64,000 nt of DNA, from contig NZ_RJVQ01000002.1 of assembly GCF_003856525.1 (NCBI RefSeq), forward strand, positions 703,532 to 767,531. The letters run 5' to 3'. This document shows positions 25,657-34,818 of this stretch, piece by piece. The notes under the pieces are model-generated. The model saw nothing but the letters and a program-made list of their open reading frames with translations. It ran no database searches and had not been told where the DNA came from. The stretch comes from Vibrio viridaestus (GTDB lineage Bacteria > Pseudomonadota > Gammaproteobacteria > Enterobacterales > Vibrionaceae). Within the stretch, counting starts at the first letter, position 1. Every line of letters starts with the position of its first letter. A program made the translations under genes and the position numbers.

Positions 25657-26991
25657 TTAAGATAGGTTGTAGTCGGCGTTTGCTGCCTTGCTTCGAATGG
25701 TACGCCAACGGATAATATCAATAACTAATAAAAGTAACAGACTGCATCCCATGACTGGAAGTGCTAAGCCGAGTCCTACAGCCACTATAATGCTTAAACA
25801 TTTATTCAGTGGCGATAGGTTAAGCCATATGTAACTGACGGTATCTTTCGCCGAAGGGACTGGTGGTCTGCGGGTCCACCACATTTTGTAACCCCAGATA
25901 ATCATGAGACAAAGAGTGATGCCAAATGCAGCCAGGATGAGTTGATTTGGTAGACCAAATAAGACCCCCATGTGAGCATCTATTCCCCAGCGAATTAATT
26001 TTGCAATCAAAGGGTAGTCACTAAACCTTGCTTCACTGGTAATTGCCATTGTTTGAGCATTCACGGAAATAGCATCGACTTGAGTTGGCCATGATCTATC
26101 AATCTCTCTTATCATCCATGCTCGAGAATTCGAATAGCTAGGTCGAAGCTCAATCTTACGTGCTGTGAGGCCAGAATCTCGTGCAATTGCCAGCATCGAA
26201 TCAAACTGAGCATCTACTTGCTCTGAACTTATTGTATCCGTTGAATTACTGGTTAATGCTGTAGTGACCGATGGTGTTACCCAGCCAATCGATTTTCTCC
26301 ATTCAGCAATATTGCCTCCCGCCCATTTAGACCAGGTTAAGCCTGTTGCCGAGAAAAATATCATTCCAAGAAGAATAATGAGACCTGCTTTTTGATGCCT
26401 ACTTTTGTTACTTATATAAGCATTTCTGGTGGAGCGGCGATTTTGTCTTCGTGTGCTATACCAGAGAACGACGCCACCAACAGCCGCGAACCACATCCAA
26501 GATGCCGCTAACTCACTATAAATCCGTCCAGTTTCGCCAAGTAGTAAACTCCTGTGTAAAAAATCGAGTTGAGTCATAAATGGCAGCACGCCACTGGTGC
26601 CATAGGTGGGCAGAGTATCCCTTATATCTAAGGTGATTGGGTCGACAAACACCGTTAATAATTGAAGGTTATAGTCTGGATCTGAAAAGAGAATTCGAGA
26701 AGTATAACCATCGCCTATAGAAGGGCGTACTGCCTGTAGAGTTAATGGTCTATCAAGTGATTGTCGCGCTACTTTAATTTGTTCTTCAAGCGAATGTGGT
26801 GAACCATTTTTCTCGCCTGTGAGTGCATGATGATATAAGGACGCCTCTATTTGGGGCGCCAGAACGTAGAGCGTCCCTGTTAACGCGGCAGTAAATATAA
26901 ATGGCCCAATAAATAGTCCGATATAAAAGTGGAGGCGTTTTAAAAGCGCAAGAATTCCGAGATACGAATCCCTGGATTGCTGGTTTTGCAT
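25657..26991 (-). CDS. PepSY-associated membrane protein
   Basis: The 444-residue protein opens with KRLHFYIGLFIGPFIFTAALTGTLYV, the first TM of PepSY_TM proteins (written here in two overlapping pieces), followed by a periplasmic region, FLHRSLLLGETGRIYSELAA, and four to five membrane segments including VVLWYSTRR and KMWWTRRPP. Relatives such as PiuB occur beside TonB receptors and iron or copper uptake genes, and some act as reductases. It is followed upstream in the same direction by a DUF2946 gene. The metal cannot be named from sequence. Confidence 0.82.
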   Translation of the reverse strand: MQNQQSRDSYLGILALLKRLHFYIGLFIGPFIFTAALTGTLYVLAPQIEASLYHHALTGEKNGSPHSLEEQIKVARQSLDRPLTLQAVRPSIGDGYTSRILFSDPDYNLQLLTVFVDPITLDIRDTLPTYGTSGVLPFMTQLDFLHRSLLLGETGRIYSELAASWMWFAAVGGVVLWYSTRRQNRRSTRNAYISNKSRHQKAGLIILLGMIFFSATGLTWSKWAGGNIAEWRKSIGWVTPSVTTALTSNSTDTISSEQVDAQFDSMLAIARDSGLTARKIELRPSYSNSRAWMIREIDRSWPTQVDAISVNAQTMAITSEARFSDYPLIAKLIRWGIDAHMGVLFGLPNQLILAAFGITLCLMIIWGYKMWWTRRPPVPSAKDTVSYIWLNLSPLNKCLSIIVAVGLGLALPVMGCSLLLLLVIDIIRWRTIRSKAANADYNLS

Positions 26992-27024
26992 AATTACTTT
27001 CTCTTAATTGATTTAATGTTAGTT

Positions 27025-27399
27025 TTAATTTTTTAGTGAGAAAGCTTGGGGTGGTGCCCTAGGGATTATATGACTGAGCATCCATCGTTTGAATACAACG
27101 GAATACGAAGCCAATACAGAGGATGAGTTTTTTAAGTCTGGAGCGTCGAATTGATGAATTGAAGTCGAGTGCCAACTTAAATGGGCAAGCAGTTTACAGT
27201 ATTCACACCAACTGTGCTCAAGGTCGGAATCGGCGTTGTCCTGATGATGACTATCATGAGTCATCATTGTGCTGTGATGAGTCGGAGGCGCTAATGATTG
27301 AGAGATGAGTGGTGCAACATAGACAAGAGCAACGGACAACAAAGCTAGCCATAAGAATAGCTTAGATAATAATGTCTGTTGTTTATCGAATTGAAACAC
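27025..27399 (-). CDS. DUF2946-family protein
   Basis: The 124-residue protein has an N-terminal hydrophobic segment (LFLWLALLSVALVYVAPL), a His/Met-rich stretch (THHSTMMTHDSHHQ) and the DUF2946 core WCEYCKLLAHLSWH. Potential metal ligands (His, Met, paired Cys) suggest copper or another soft metal. DUF2946 genes commonly neighbour TonB receptors and PepSY proteins, as here (33 bases from the PepSY gene, same strand). Function is unproven. Confidence 0.7.
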   Translation of the reverse strand: MFQFDKQQTLLSKLFLWLALLSVALVYVAPLISQSLAPPTHHSTMMTHDSHHQDNADSDLEHSWCEYCKLLAHLSWHSTSIHQFDAPDLKNSSSVLASYSVVFKRWMLSHIIPRAPPQAFSLKN

Positions 27400-27526
27400 A
27401 GCTTAAGAATGACTCAGGAAGCGAAGGTGGGGAACTATAGCACAAATGAGAATTAGTTACAGTGAAGAAAAGGGAAAGCCTCAGTAAGGATGGGTGGTCA
27501 CATCCTTACTGACAATGAAGCGATGA

Positions 27527-28354
27527 TTAATCGATGTATTTTGACATATTGTCAAAGCACTCTTTAGCTACTTTGAAATGGTCTTGTTCCCAGTATTTAG
27601 GACTAAGCAACTCGGGTGACCAAACTCCATCAAATCCTGTCGATTTTACTGCGTCGGTGTAAGCCTGAATATCGACTTCTCCCTCACCGGGGAAGAACGC
27701 TCTTTGTACAGTTTCATCCCATTCTTCGCCCACATATGGTCTTCGTCCATCACAGAAATGAACACCAAAGATTGTTGATTTATCCAGTTTGGCAATATCT
27801 GATGGTGTAGTCTGACCTGACGCATGCAAGTGCCAGAAATCGACTACGACACCAATGTTCGAGCTACCGACAGAGTCAATAACCTGCAGGGCTTGATTTA
27901 ATGTGTTGAATTGGGTTGGTGCCATCACTTCGATTTGATATCGGATACCGTACTTCTCACCGATTTTGGATATTTCACCAATACTTTCGGTCATCACTGT
28001 CATGATTTCATCAGGGGAAAGATGATCAATCATATTACTGCCCATGATTTGTACAGTAGGGCATTCAAGGTCGGCAGCGGCTTGCGTGAGTCTTTCCGCT
28101 TCTTTTAACATGATGCCGCGTAGTGCTTTATCGTAATATCTATCGATGCCTTTTTGAGCATTGATACAACCCGCTTTTAGGCCATATTTATCCAGTTCCG
28201 CTTTTAGTTGTTTCGCGGTGCCGCCGTGATCTAAATAGCGTAAGAGCTTATTAAAAATAAACTCTACTGCGTCATAGCCGGTTTCATGCGCAAGACGGAC
28301 CTCTGTTATTGCATTGCAATACCAAGTAGAAACTCCATGTAATGTTTTCAGCAT
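27527..28354 (-). CDS. Sugar phosphate isomerase/epimerase-like TIM-barrel protein
   Basis: The 275-residue protein belongs to the xylose-isomerase-like AP-endonuclease-2 superfamily: TGYDAVEFIFNK (strand 2 Glu), IRYQIEVMAPTQFNTL with metal-ligand Glu, NIGVVVDFWHLHASG (Asp/His ligands), FGVHFCDGRR, and FFPGEGEVDIQAY with DGVWSPELLSP near the end. It probably isomerises or epimerises a sugar or inositol derivative with a divalent metal. It is monocistronic and no carbohydrate operon adjoins it. Confidence 0.82.
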   Translation of the reverse strand: MLKTLHGVSTWYCNAITEVRLAHETGYDAVEFIFNKLLRYLDHGGTAKQLKAELDKYGLKAGCINAQKGIDRYYDKALRGIMLKEAERLTQAAADLECPTVQIMGSNMIDHLSPDEIMTVMTESIGEISKIGEKYGIRYQIEVMAPTQFNTLNQALQVIDSVGSSNIGVVVDFWHLHASGQTTPSDIAKLDKSTIFGVHFCDGRRPYVGEEWDETVQRAFFPGEGEVDIQAYTDAVKSTGFDGVWSPELLSPKYWEQDHFKVAKECFDNMSKYID

Positions 28355-28659
28355 TTTTTAACTCCTGACGAGCTCACTTTTGAACAACTTTCCGAAAATA
28401 ATATAATTAGGTATTTTTAAATCAATTCATTAATTCAATTGAATCTATTTTGTGATTTATTGATCACGTTGTTTTAGATGTTTATGATGCTTAAACATCA
28501 AGAATCCACTGGTTACTGTATCTTCTGTTTACTCTTGGCTTTGATTTTCTACCAAGAATTGGTGATTTTTATGGTGGTTGTGTTGCAAATGTGATAAAAA
28601 TATAAATAACATTTCTGACCAGGTGGTTAGTGCTTTACAAACTTGAGGTTTTGTGAAAA
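28355..28659. other. Divergent intergenic region with an 8-bp inverted repeat
   Basis: This AT-rich region separates the TIM-barrel gene from the diguanylate cyclase. It holds GATGTTTA (28477-28484) and TAAACATC (28492-28499) around a 7-base loop, a possible operator. I see no small gene in it. Confidence 0.4.
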
Positions 28660-29820
28660 TTGTCTGCTGTTGAAGTAACCATCCTTTCTATTATCATCTC
28701 AGTTATCGTTTGTTCGGTAATTAGTTGCTTTTTTCTATATCAAGTGAGTACTAATCTAGCTGGTAATAAGAAAAAGTCGGCAAGAAGTTTCTTTTTTGCG
28801 TTCCTATTTCTGAGTTTAGCTTTTGTAACAATGGCTTCAAGGAACTGGTTTTCGCTGACATTCTCTGTGTTCGTTAATAACGCGCTATATATTACTGCAT
28901 CCCATCTGCTTTTATGTGGTGTAGCCCATTGGTACCGATATAAGATCAGTAGAATAGCGCTACTTGTAAGCGGTTTCCATATTGCTCTAGTGAGTATGAC
29001 GCAAATTGGGTTGTATCTGTTCGTTGAAAACTCTTTTAACACTCGGGTCTACTTTGGAGGTATTAATAACGCGATTGTTTATTGGTTTGCTGCCTCCCTT
29101 TGCTATCGTCAACGCTTAAGCAATAAAAAAGGAGAAACCTATCTTGGTTTAGCGTTATCTATTACCGCGATTGGTGCGCTACTTCCTTCTATAGCTATGG
29201 TAGTCTCCCATTCCGCATTCGCCTATCAACTTACGATGGTTGTGACGCAAAACATAGGCGTCTACTTTGTTTTTGGTGCATTACTATCGCTGTTTCTATT
29301 TGATGAAGCACACTTACATTATCTGCGTTCCATTCGTGATGAATTGACGGGTATCTATAATCGACGATATTTTCGAGAAGAAATTAATAAATTAGCTCAA
29401 GTTAGTAGCGGTAAAGCAACAGTAGCAATTATTGACATTGACTATTTTAAGCGCGTCAATGACAACTATGGGCATCATATTGGTGATAAAGCGATCAAAA
29501 GTGTCGCGAAATTTATCGATAAGCAATTAAATGATGACTGTATTCTTGCCCGATATGGGGGAGAAGAGTTCATTATATACGCGCCCTGGACAAGCAGCGA
29601 AGTTGCTCAAATTCACTTGGATCGTATTCGCTCGGATATTGAGATGAATTTTAAAGAAATGGATGAGTTACCGTTGAACATAACGGTCAGTATTGGCTAT
29701 GTAATGCTGGAATCTACCGAACGTATTAATGAGTTTTTTAATTGTGCAGATCAAGCTCTGTATCGTGCAAAAGATAGTGGTCGCAATTGCGTAAATGAAA
29801 TGCTAGCTAACCACGTGTAG
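28660..29820 (+). CDS. Membrane diguanylate cyclase (GGDEF)
   Basis: The 386-residue protein has about seven membrane segments in residues 1-215 and a C-terminal GGDEF domain. Active-site features are present: RDELTGIYNRRYF, the metal Asp in IIDIDYFKRVND (about residue 259), and GGEEF at 300-304. The RxxD inhibitory site expected a few residues before GGEEF is absent, so product inhibition is unlikely. It should make cyclic di-GMP in response to a membrane or periplasmic cue. The start is a TTG with GAGG upstream; no in-frame ATG fits better. Confidence 0.85.
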   Translation: MSAVEVTILSIIISVIVCSVISCFFLYQVSTNLAGNKKKSARSFFFAFLFLSLAFVTMASRNWFSLTFSVFVNNALYITASHLLLCGVAHWYRYKISRIALLVSGFHIALVSMTQIGLYLFVENSFNTRVYFGGINNAIVYWFAASLCYRQRLSNKKGETYLGLALSITAIGALLPSIAMVVSHSAFAYQLTMVVTQNIGVYFVFGALLSLFLFDEAHLHYLRSIRDELTGIYNRRYFREEINKLAQVSSGKATVAIIDIDYFKRVNDNYGHHIGDKAIKSVAKFIDKQLNDDCILARYGGEEFIIYAPWTSSEVAQIHLDRIRSDIEMNFKEMDELPLNITVSIGYVMLESTERINEFFNCADQALYRAKDSGRNCVNEMLANHV

Positions 29821-29936
29821 GGCAGGCTAAACCCTTTATGTCTGTCTTGGCAGCATTGATGTCCAAACTAAGCGAGAATTAGTGCTTCTGAGTGATTAAT
29901 CTTGTGGTTCGTTACCACTAGAAGAAGCGTAAAGTC

Positions 29937-30236
29937 ATGCAAACTCACCGTAAATACGTACCTGCAGAAATTATCGAGTTCCCTCAAAGGATCTGGCCTG
30001 GAAAGCGGATACATCAGGCGCCAAGATGGTGTTCCACTGATTTAAGAGATGGCAATCAAGCTCTCGCAACACCAATGACTAACAACGATAAGCTGCGTTT
30101 TTTCAATCATTTGATTCATATTGGTTTTAAGGAAATAGAGGTTGCGTTTCCTTCTGCATCCGAATCGGATTATCAGCTCGACAGGTCTCGAGAATTTTTA
30201 AAGATACCTTGGGAACGAGTTTTGGTGAATGGCTGA
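29937..30236 (+). pseudogene. Truncated leuA-type 2-isopropylmalate synthase (5' end only)
   Basis: The first 80 or so codons clearly match the start of 2-isopropylmalate synthase of the long (type 2) form: RIWPGKRIHQAPRWCSTDLR, DGNQALATPM, LRFFNHLIHIGFKEIEVAFP and SASESDY. Full enzymes are over 500 residues, but homology stops near position 30175. The frame then runs 20 codons into unrelated DNA and ends at 30236. The rest of the gene is missing, replaced by the 3' end of an araC-family gene. The product would lack most of the catalytic barrel. Confidence 0.85.
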
Positions 30237-30427
30237 GAAATTATCGAATATCTGAAGCGATGATTCTCATTGCACAGGGAATGAGCATTTTAGAAGCCTC
30301 ATTAGATGTCGGCTATGACAGTCAGACGGCGTTTGGCAAAGTCTTTAAACGCCGTGTTGGAATTACGCCGGTACATTACGCGGCTCAATTTCGTAAACTG
30401 ACTGCCAGTTCTAGACAGTCAGATTAA
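30177..30427 (+). pseudogene. Truncated AraC-family regulator (3' end only)
   Basis: In a different frame from the leuA piece, codons from about 30177 encode the AraC/XylS DNA-binding domain: RQVSRIFKDTLGTSFGEWL, then MSILEASLDVGYDSQTAFGK and VFKRRVGITPVHY, the full second helix-turn-helix, and a normal C-terminus. The sensing domain and first helix are missing. A TTG at 30209 could start a 72-residue peptide but has no ribosome-binding site. It is best read as the 3' half left by a deletion fused to leuA. Confidence 0.8.
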
Positions 30428-30779
30428 CCATAGAGTGATCCCCATACATTAAGCTGTGTATGACATCTTCTATTTTCAGTCTTTTTATTAGATCTCCTGT
30501 GGACATATCACTGAGTGAAATATACGTTTGTCCATTGGTATTACTCAATTCCGCTTGCATAGCAAGGCCATGAAATTCGAGTAATTTGTTCAAATAAGAT
30601 ACTGTACTTTGTTGTAATACCGGGTCATTAGTATCGACACTATCTTCATGAATCGGATGATCACGATGTAACGATTCAGGTCTGTTTGGTACACCTGAAC
30701 CCGTGCCTGAGTTATTTGACGACCGATTAGTAAAAGGAACATTAGTTCCGATTACTTGCTGCAATTGCGATACATTCAC
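30411..30779 (-). CDS. FlaG-like protein, orphan
   Basis: The 122-residue protein has a disordered Ser/Asn/Pro-rich N-terminal half and a C-terminal domain (NKLLEFHGLAMQAELSNTNG, QTYISLSDMSTGDLIKRLKI, EDVIHSLM) that resembles the FlaG pattern of an L.F.VDE..G strand, a D..TGD.IR strand and a final helix. FlaG affects flagellar filament length, but no flagellar genes are near. The GTG at 30779 is preferred because GAGGG lies seven bases before it; a TTG at 30806 is the alternative. The similarity is weak. Confidence 0.5.
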   Translation of the reverse strand: MNVSQLQQVIGTNVPFTNRSSNNSGTGSGVPNRPESLHRDHPIHEDSVDTNDPVLQQSTVSYLNKLLEFHGLAMQAELSNTNGQTYISLSDMSTGDLIKRLKIEDVIHSLMYGDHSMVNLTV

Positions 30780-30900
30780 AATTTCGCCCTCATTTTTGTT
30801 GCTCAATTATTAATCGGCTAAATCGCCAATTGCTTGACTAATTTTTGAGCATTTATCGTCAATTTATTTGATCCCATCGATGATGTGAAGAAGGCTTTGC

Positions 30901-31500
30901 TTAATCAATAGGTTGTAATCTCGTTATTTGGCCGATGATATTTTCCAACACAAACTGGAACCAGGTATGTGATAGTGTTTTACTCATGGCTAGATAGCCG
31001 TCCTGACTCATTTCTGAAGTATAGTAAAAGCGTTTCTGTAGAATTTGTGTATTGTCTTTAGACCAAATACTCCAATAGCCAGACACCGTGACCTGACCAA
31101 CTTGACTCGCATAAAATTTCTCAACATTAATCGTCATATAGTCTGAAGAAACCTGATATTGCGATGGTGCTAACCAGTCAATTGTTGGGAGCCGAGTCGC
31201 CAAATAAGTTAAGGTCATTTGTTCGAGCTGATGCTCTAAAGATTCAGCCCATAAGTGATTGACTGCCTGATAAACTTGTCCATCATCGTTGACTAGAACA
31301 ATATTTTGCTTTTGCAAATAGTTCGGGACTGAAATTGACTTGAGGCGAATCGTTTTAACGTCAGTACTTTGTTGACTTGCCTCCACCTTCGCTGGATAAG
31401 GGAGTAAATATTGTGGCGTTGTTACTTGTTCGTTACTAGAACATGCAGACAAAAGAACGATACACAATAACGCTGAGATTTGTTTGATTAGATTTGTCAT
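30901..31500 (-). CDS. pqiC: PqiC-like outer-membrane lipoprotein
   Basis: The 199-residue protein has a lipoprotein signal peptide with lipobox VLLSAC and a DUF330/ABC-transport-auxiliary domain (QYLLPYP, VPNYLQKQNIVLVNDDGQVYQ, HLWAESLEHQLEQ). PqiC anchors the periplasmic PqiB tunnel at the outer membrane. The ATG at 31500 (MTNLIKQ) is chosen since it starts the signal peptide and follows AGGAC. It is the third gene of pqiABC, 10 bases after pqiB. Confidence 0.88.
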   Translation of the reverse strand: MTNLIKQISALLCIVLLSACSSNEQVTTPQYLLPYPAKVEASQQSTDVKTIRLKSISVPNYLQKQNIVLVNDDGQVYQAVNHLWAESLEHQLEQMTLTYLATRLPTIDWLAPSQYQVSSDYMTINVEKFYASQVGQVTVSGYWSIWSKDNTQILQKRFYYTSEMSQDGYLAMSKTLSHTWFQFVLENIIGQITRLQPID

Positions 31501-31510
31501 ATCGTCCTGC

Positions 31511-33160
31511 CTATTTCGCTGCCTTTGGCTCTTCGTCGGAAATAATGGGTTTACCAAAGATAAGAGAATTGGGTTTCTGTTTTAGCTGTTGGATAACTGG
31601 CTGTAAATCCTCCAAATCTTGTCTTAGAATCATTAGGCTCTGGTTTAGGTTCTGACCCACTTCGCCTTGAGCCTGATAGGTTTGCAGAGTTTTGTTCAAT
31701 GAATCTAGAGATTGTTGCAGTTGTGCTGGAAGTGCCTGCGTTTCTTTTTGCGCCAGCAGTTTATCAACTTTGTCACTAATATCCGTCAAAGAGCCCATTG
31801 CTTTTGACGCATTGGCCAACGTGTTGTTGAGTTCACTGACTGATTTATCTAAAGGCAGACTTGAGAGCATATCGAGCATATCTTCGACTTTATGCTGCAT
31901 CGACGCCAGTGTATCGTTGGTTGTTGGGAACACTGGATAATTATCGTAATACTGCATCTTATAATCTTTTTCTGGCTTTATAAAACTTAAGGTAATCATT
32001 TTAGAGCCAGTTAGTAGGTTGCTACTTGAGAGGGTTGCTCTTACGCCAGCTTTAAACCCTTCAATCATCCTTTTATTCCACTGGCTTTTAGTTAATTCGG
32101 CTGTTTTAAAACGAGTACTAAAGCGTTGTGGTTCTAGGTTAATCAGAACCGGAATATGTGGTGTTGTTGAATTTGATAACGAGTCTAACGTCATTCCGCT
32201 AAAAGGCACTTCTGCAACGGTACCAATGCGAATACCGTTGAATTCAACAGGTGCTCCCGGATCGAGACCAGCGATACTGCCTTTAAACAGTGCGATGTAA
32301 CTAATGTGTTCATCATAGCGGTGGTTTATAGCGTCCTCTTCCGTGTTGAAAAGCTGAAACTCAGTAAGATCATCGACTTTTTTCGGAATAGCATTTGTGT
32401 CGGTAGAACCGAAGCTGATACCACCGGAGACGAAGGTTTCTAGAGAGTCCATTTTAACCTCGAGCCCTTTAGCCGAGCCTTTAATCGAAAGTCCAGGCGT
32501 CATCCAAAACTGGATGGTATTATTGACCAGTGAGTCGTACGGTGCCTTAATAAAAAGACGGTAGGTAATCGCACTGCGTTTGATATCAAAGCCGACTTTT
32601 TCTACATAACCGACTTCGTAGCCTCGGAAATGAACGGGACTTCCTACTTCCATTTTTGAATTGTCAGTGGAGAAAAGGCGAATACGAATACCTTTATCAT
32701 CTGTAGTGGATAGAGGTGGCTGATCCAGCATCTTGAAATGTTCTTTTTCTTTACCGCTATTACTTGGCTGCATGTTGATGTATGAACCAGACAATAGGGT
32801 TCCTAAACCACTGATACCTTCCTTACCAACTCGCGGCTTTACTACCCAAAACTTGGTATTTTCAGTTAAAAGCTTATTCGCTTCTTTCTGCATTCTTACG
32901 GTGATAACAGCGTTTGAATAGTCATCGCTTAGACGAATGCTTGTGACTTCGCCAAGGTCGATATTGCGTGCTTTGATCTTAGTTTTTCCCGCTTCTAATC
33001 CATCAGCATCATGGGCGACAATGGTAATCTCTACTCCACGTTCTGACCAGTCAGAATAGAGCATCCAAGCCGCCACGATGACGGCAATGATCGGAACAAA
33101 CCAAATTGAATTGAAATGAAAACGTTTGGTTGATTCTAGATTACTTTTCTGGGGCATCAT
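31511..33160 (-). CDS. pqiB: Intermembrane lipid transport protein PqiB (MCE domains)
   Basis: The 549-residue protein has one N-terminal TM (IWFVPIIAVIVAAWMLYSDW) and three MCE domains. Domain starts are visible as GVEITIVAHDADGLEAGKTK, GIRIRLFSTDNSKMEVGSPV and ISYIALFKGSIAGLDPGAPV. A C-terminal helical region forms the needle. PqiB bridges the periplasm to carry lipids between inner and outer membranes. It overlaps pqiA by 20 bases. Confidence 0.93.
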   Translation of the reverse strand: MMPQKSNLESTKRFHFNSIWFVPIIAVIVAAWMLYSDWSERGVEITIVAHDADGLEAGKTKIKARNIDLGEVTSIRLSDDYSNAVITVRMQKEANKLLTENTKFWVVKPRVGKEGISGLGTLLSGSYINMQPSNSGKEKEHFKMLDQPPLSTTDDKGIRIRLFSTDNSKMEVGSPVHFRGYEVGYVEKVGFDIKRSAITYRLFIKAPYDSLVNNTIQFWMTPGLSIKGSAKGLEVKMDSLETFVSGGISFGSTDTNAIPKKVDDLTEFQLFNTEEDAINHRYDEHISYIALFKGSIAGLDPGAPVEFNGIRIGTVAEVPFSGMTLDSLSNSTTPHIPVLINLEPQRFSTRFKTAELTKSQWNKRMIEGFKAGVRATLSSSNLLTGSKMITLSFIKPEKDYKMQYYDNYPVFPTTNDTLASMQHKVEDMLDMLSSLPLDKSVSELNNTLANASKAMGSLTDISDKVDKLLAQKETQALPAQLQQSLDSLNKTLQTYQAQGEVGQNLNQSLMILRQDLEDLQPVIQQLKQKPNSLIFGKPIISDEEPKAAK

Positions 33161-34409
33161 TATTCTCCTGAGTGTCCCAAATTAAACGGGGGTCAAAGCT
33201 AAATGCTGCAAGCATGGTTAATATTACTACCAATGAAAATGAGAGCGCTGCCTTGCCTGGGATAATATTCATTAATGTTCCTAGCTGAACTAGAGCGGCT
33301 AGTATCGCCACGACAAATACATCAACCATCGACCACTTACCGACGAATTCAGTAATGTGATAAACCGTTTGCTTTCGTTCGGGCGTAATATCCGTTTGAA
33401 ATTTGGTATTCCAGCATAACCATAGCAATGACAATATCTTAGCTAATGGCACAATAATACTCGCGGCTAAAATAATCAACGCGACTGGGTAGGAGTGCAT
33501 ACCCCATAGCATCACAATACCTCCAATAATTGTTGAAGGTTCAGATTGCCCTAAAAATGTCGTTATCATGATTGGGTAGGCGTTCGCTGGGATATAAAGT
33601 ACACACGCCGCCAATAATAGGGCGACGGTTCTTGTCAGACTGTTATTTTTACGCACATGAAGGACATGGTTACATCGCGGACAACTGTGAGCATCGCCTT
33701 TAACCAGTGCACCGCAGTAATGACAACCAATGAGATCCTGCTCTTGTGCTGTACCTTCGTGTGTGACTATGTAATCGCTTTTACCTTCCAATTGATTCCA
33801 GAACCAACGCTTATCGACCAGTGAAACGACTCTTATCAACAAGATAGCAAAGAGACAAAATGCCCAAAATGAATAGCCGAGCTCAATTTGAGCCAGACTC
33901 TTTAGCTTGATGAGAGCAACGAGGCCGCCTAAAAGAAACACATCCGCCATTAACCAGGGCTTGAGATTCTCTAACCAGTGCACCAAACGCTTAAAACGTT
34001 GTGGTACATGTTGGTGTGTTTTAATCAGAAAAAGTAGGGCGATGACAAAAGCTAGGTACAAAAAAGGGAAAACCAGCAATGGGAGCGTAACAATAATGCC
34101 AAGAACGGGATGATGTTCAACGGATAAGTTAACAATACATTCGATCAATGAAATTTCTCTCGATGCACCGTTAGCGGAGAAACCAAGAAAATTAAAACAG
34201 AATGAGAGGAAAAACATGAGTAATGCACAACCACTATTGAGCCATAGCTGGAGTGATAATTGGGCGTAATGAGTATAGATAACGTGCCCACATCGTTCAC
34301 ACTTTAGGCGAACACCCGTTTCCATCTCGGATATTTCATTGACCCAATCACACATTTCACAGGCAGTGCTATTTTCTTCAAAATGATCACCTTGCTCGTG
34401 TTTACACAC
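33141..34409 (-). CDS. pqiA: Intermembrane transport protein PqiA
   Basis: The 422-residue inner-membrane protein has two PqiA domains, each with a zinc-ribbon-like Cys set and four TM segments: CEMCDW with CERCGHVIY in the first, CHYCGALVKGDAHSCPRCNH in the second. The second half contains IPANAYPIMITTFLGQ and KWSMVDVFVVAILAALVQLG, typical for the family. It works with PqiB and PqiC in lipid trafficking and resistance to membrane stress. The GTG start is supported by AGGGA upstream. Confidence 0.93.
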   Translation of the reverse strand: MCKHEQGDHFEENSTACEMCDWVNEISEMETGVRLKCERCGHVIYTHYAQLSLQLWLNSGCALLMFFLSFCFNFLGFSANGASREISLIECIVNLSVEHHPVLGIIVTLPLLVFPFLYLAFVIALLFLIKTHQHVPQRFKRLVHWLENLKPWLMADVFLLGGLVALIKLKSLAQIELGYSFWAFCLFAILLIRVVSLVDKRWFWNQLEGKSDYIVTHEGTAQEQDLIGCHYCGALVKGDAHSCPRCNHVLHVRKNNSLTRTVALLLAACVLYIPANAYPIMITTFLGQSEPSTIIGGIVMLWGMHSYPVALIILAASIIVPLAKILSLLWLCWNTKFQTDITPERKQTVYHITEFVGKWSMVDVFVVAILAALVQLGTLMNIIPGKAALSFSLVVILTMLAAFSFDPRLIWDTQENNDAPEK

Positions 34410-34818
34410 TGTTATTAGTCCCTATTACGAACAAACATGCTGTACTGAAATTACAGTATACCTCCGGTGGTAATGATGAGGTTAATTCTTTGAAAAACTT
34501 TTCATTCCCATTCTTCTCGAGTGATTTTGTAGTGCATATGACAAAAGAAATGATCCATATTTGTGCGATTACTTCCATTTGTTACAAAGTCGACAAAGAA
34601 AATATTGAATAAAACATTAATTTTTGTATGGGTAATTAATGCCTGTTTCATCGCTAAGCTATTTATATATCTATTAATTTTTCTTATCAAAATTTAAACC
34701 GAATTAATTTCCAAGACTTAAATTTATACTTAAAAACCATGGAACTAAGTATGCATTTCACTTTTGAGTAAGGGAATAATTAGATAACTATTATTTATTA
34801 ATTACGAGGCTTATAGTG
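34410..34818. other. Divergent pqiA-amtB intergenic region
   Basis: This 409-base AT-rich stretch holds promoters for pqiABC (left) and amtB (right, sigma-54-like). A 62-codon antisense frame inside it lacks a ribosome-binding site and recognisable sequence, and I do not count it as a gene. Confidence 0.5.
34740..34755 (+). promoter_or_regulatory. Sigma-54-type promoter of amtB
   Basis: TGGAACTAAGTATGCA matches the -24/-12 consensus TGGCAC-N5-TTGCA with the required GG and GC ten bases apart. It stands about 65 bases before the amtB start, which fits nitrogen (NtrC/RpoN) control. Confidence 0.6.

Noticed and set aside
27403-27470. Fur-like sequence (AAATGAGAATTAGTTA) upstream of the DUF2946 gene
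   Set aside because: Only part of the Fur consensus is present; not strong enough to list as a site.
28451-28468. GTGATTTATTGATCAC as a CRP site
   Set aside because: The GTGAT/ATCAC arms are separated by six bases rather than the four needed for a CRP site in this register.
34502-34690. 62-codon minus-strand frame between pqiA and amtB
   Set aside because: No ribosome-binding site, no recognisable domain, composition like AT-rich noncoding DNA, and it sits in the divergent promoter region.
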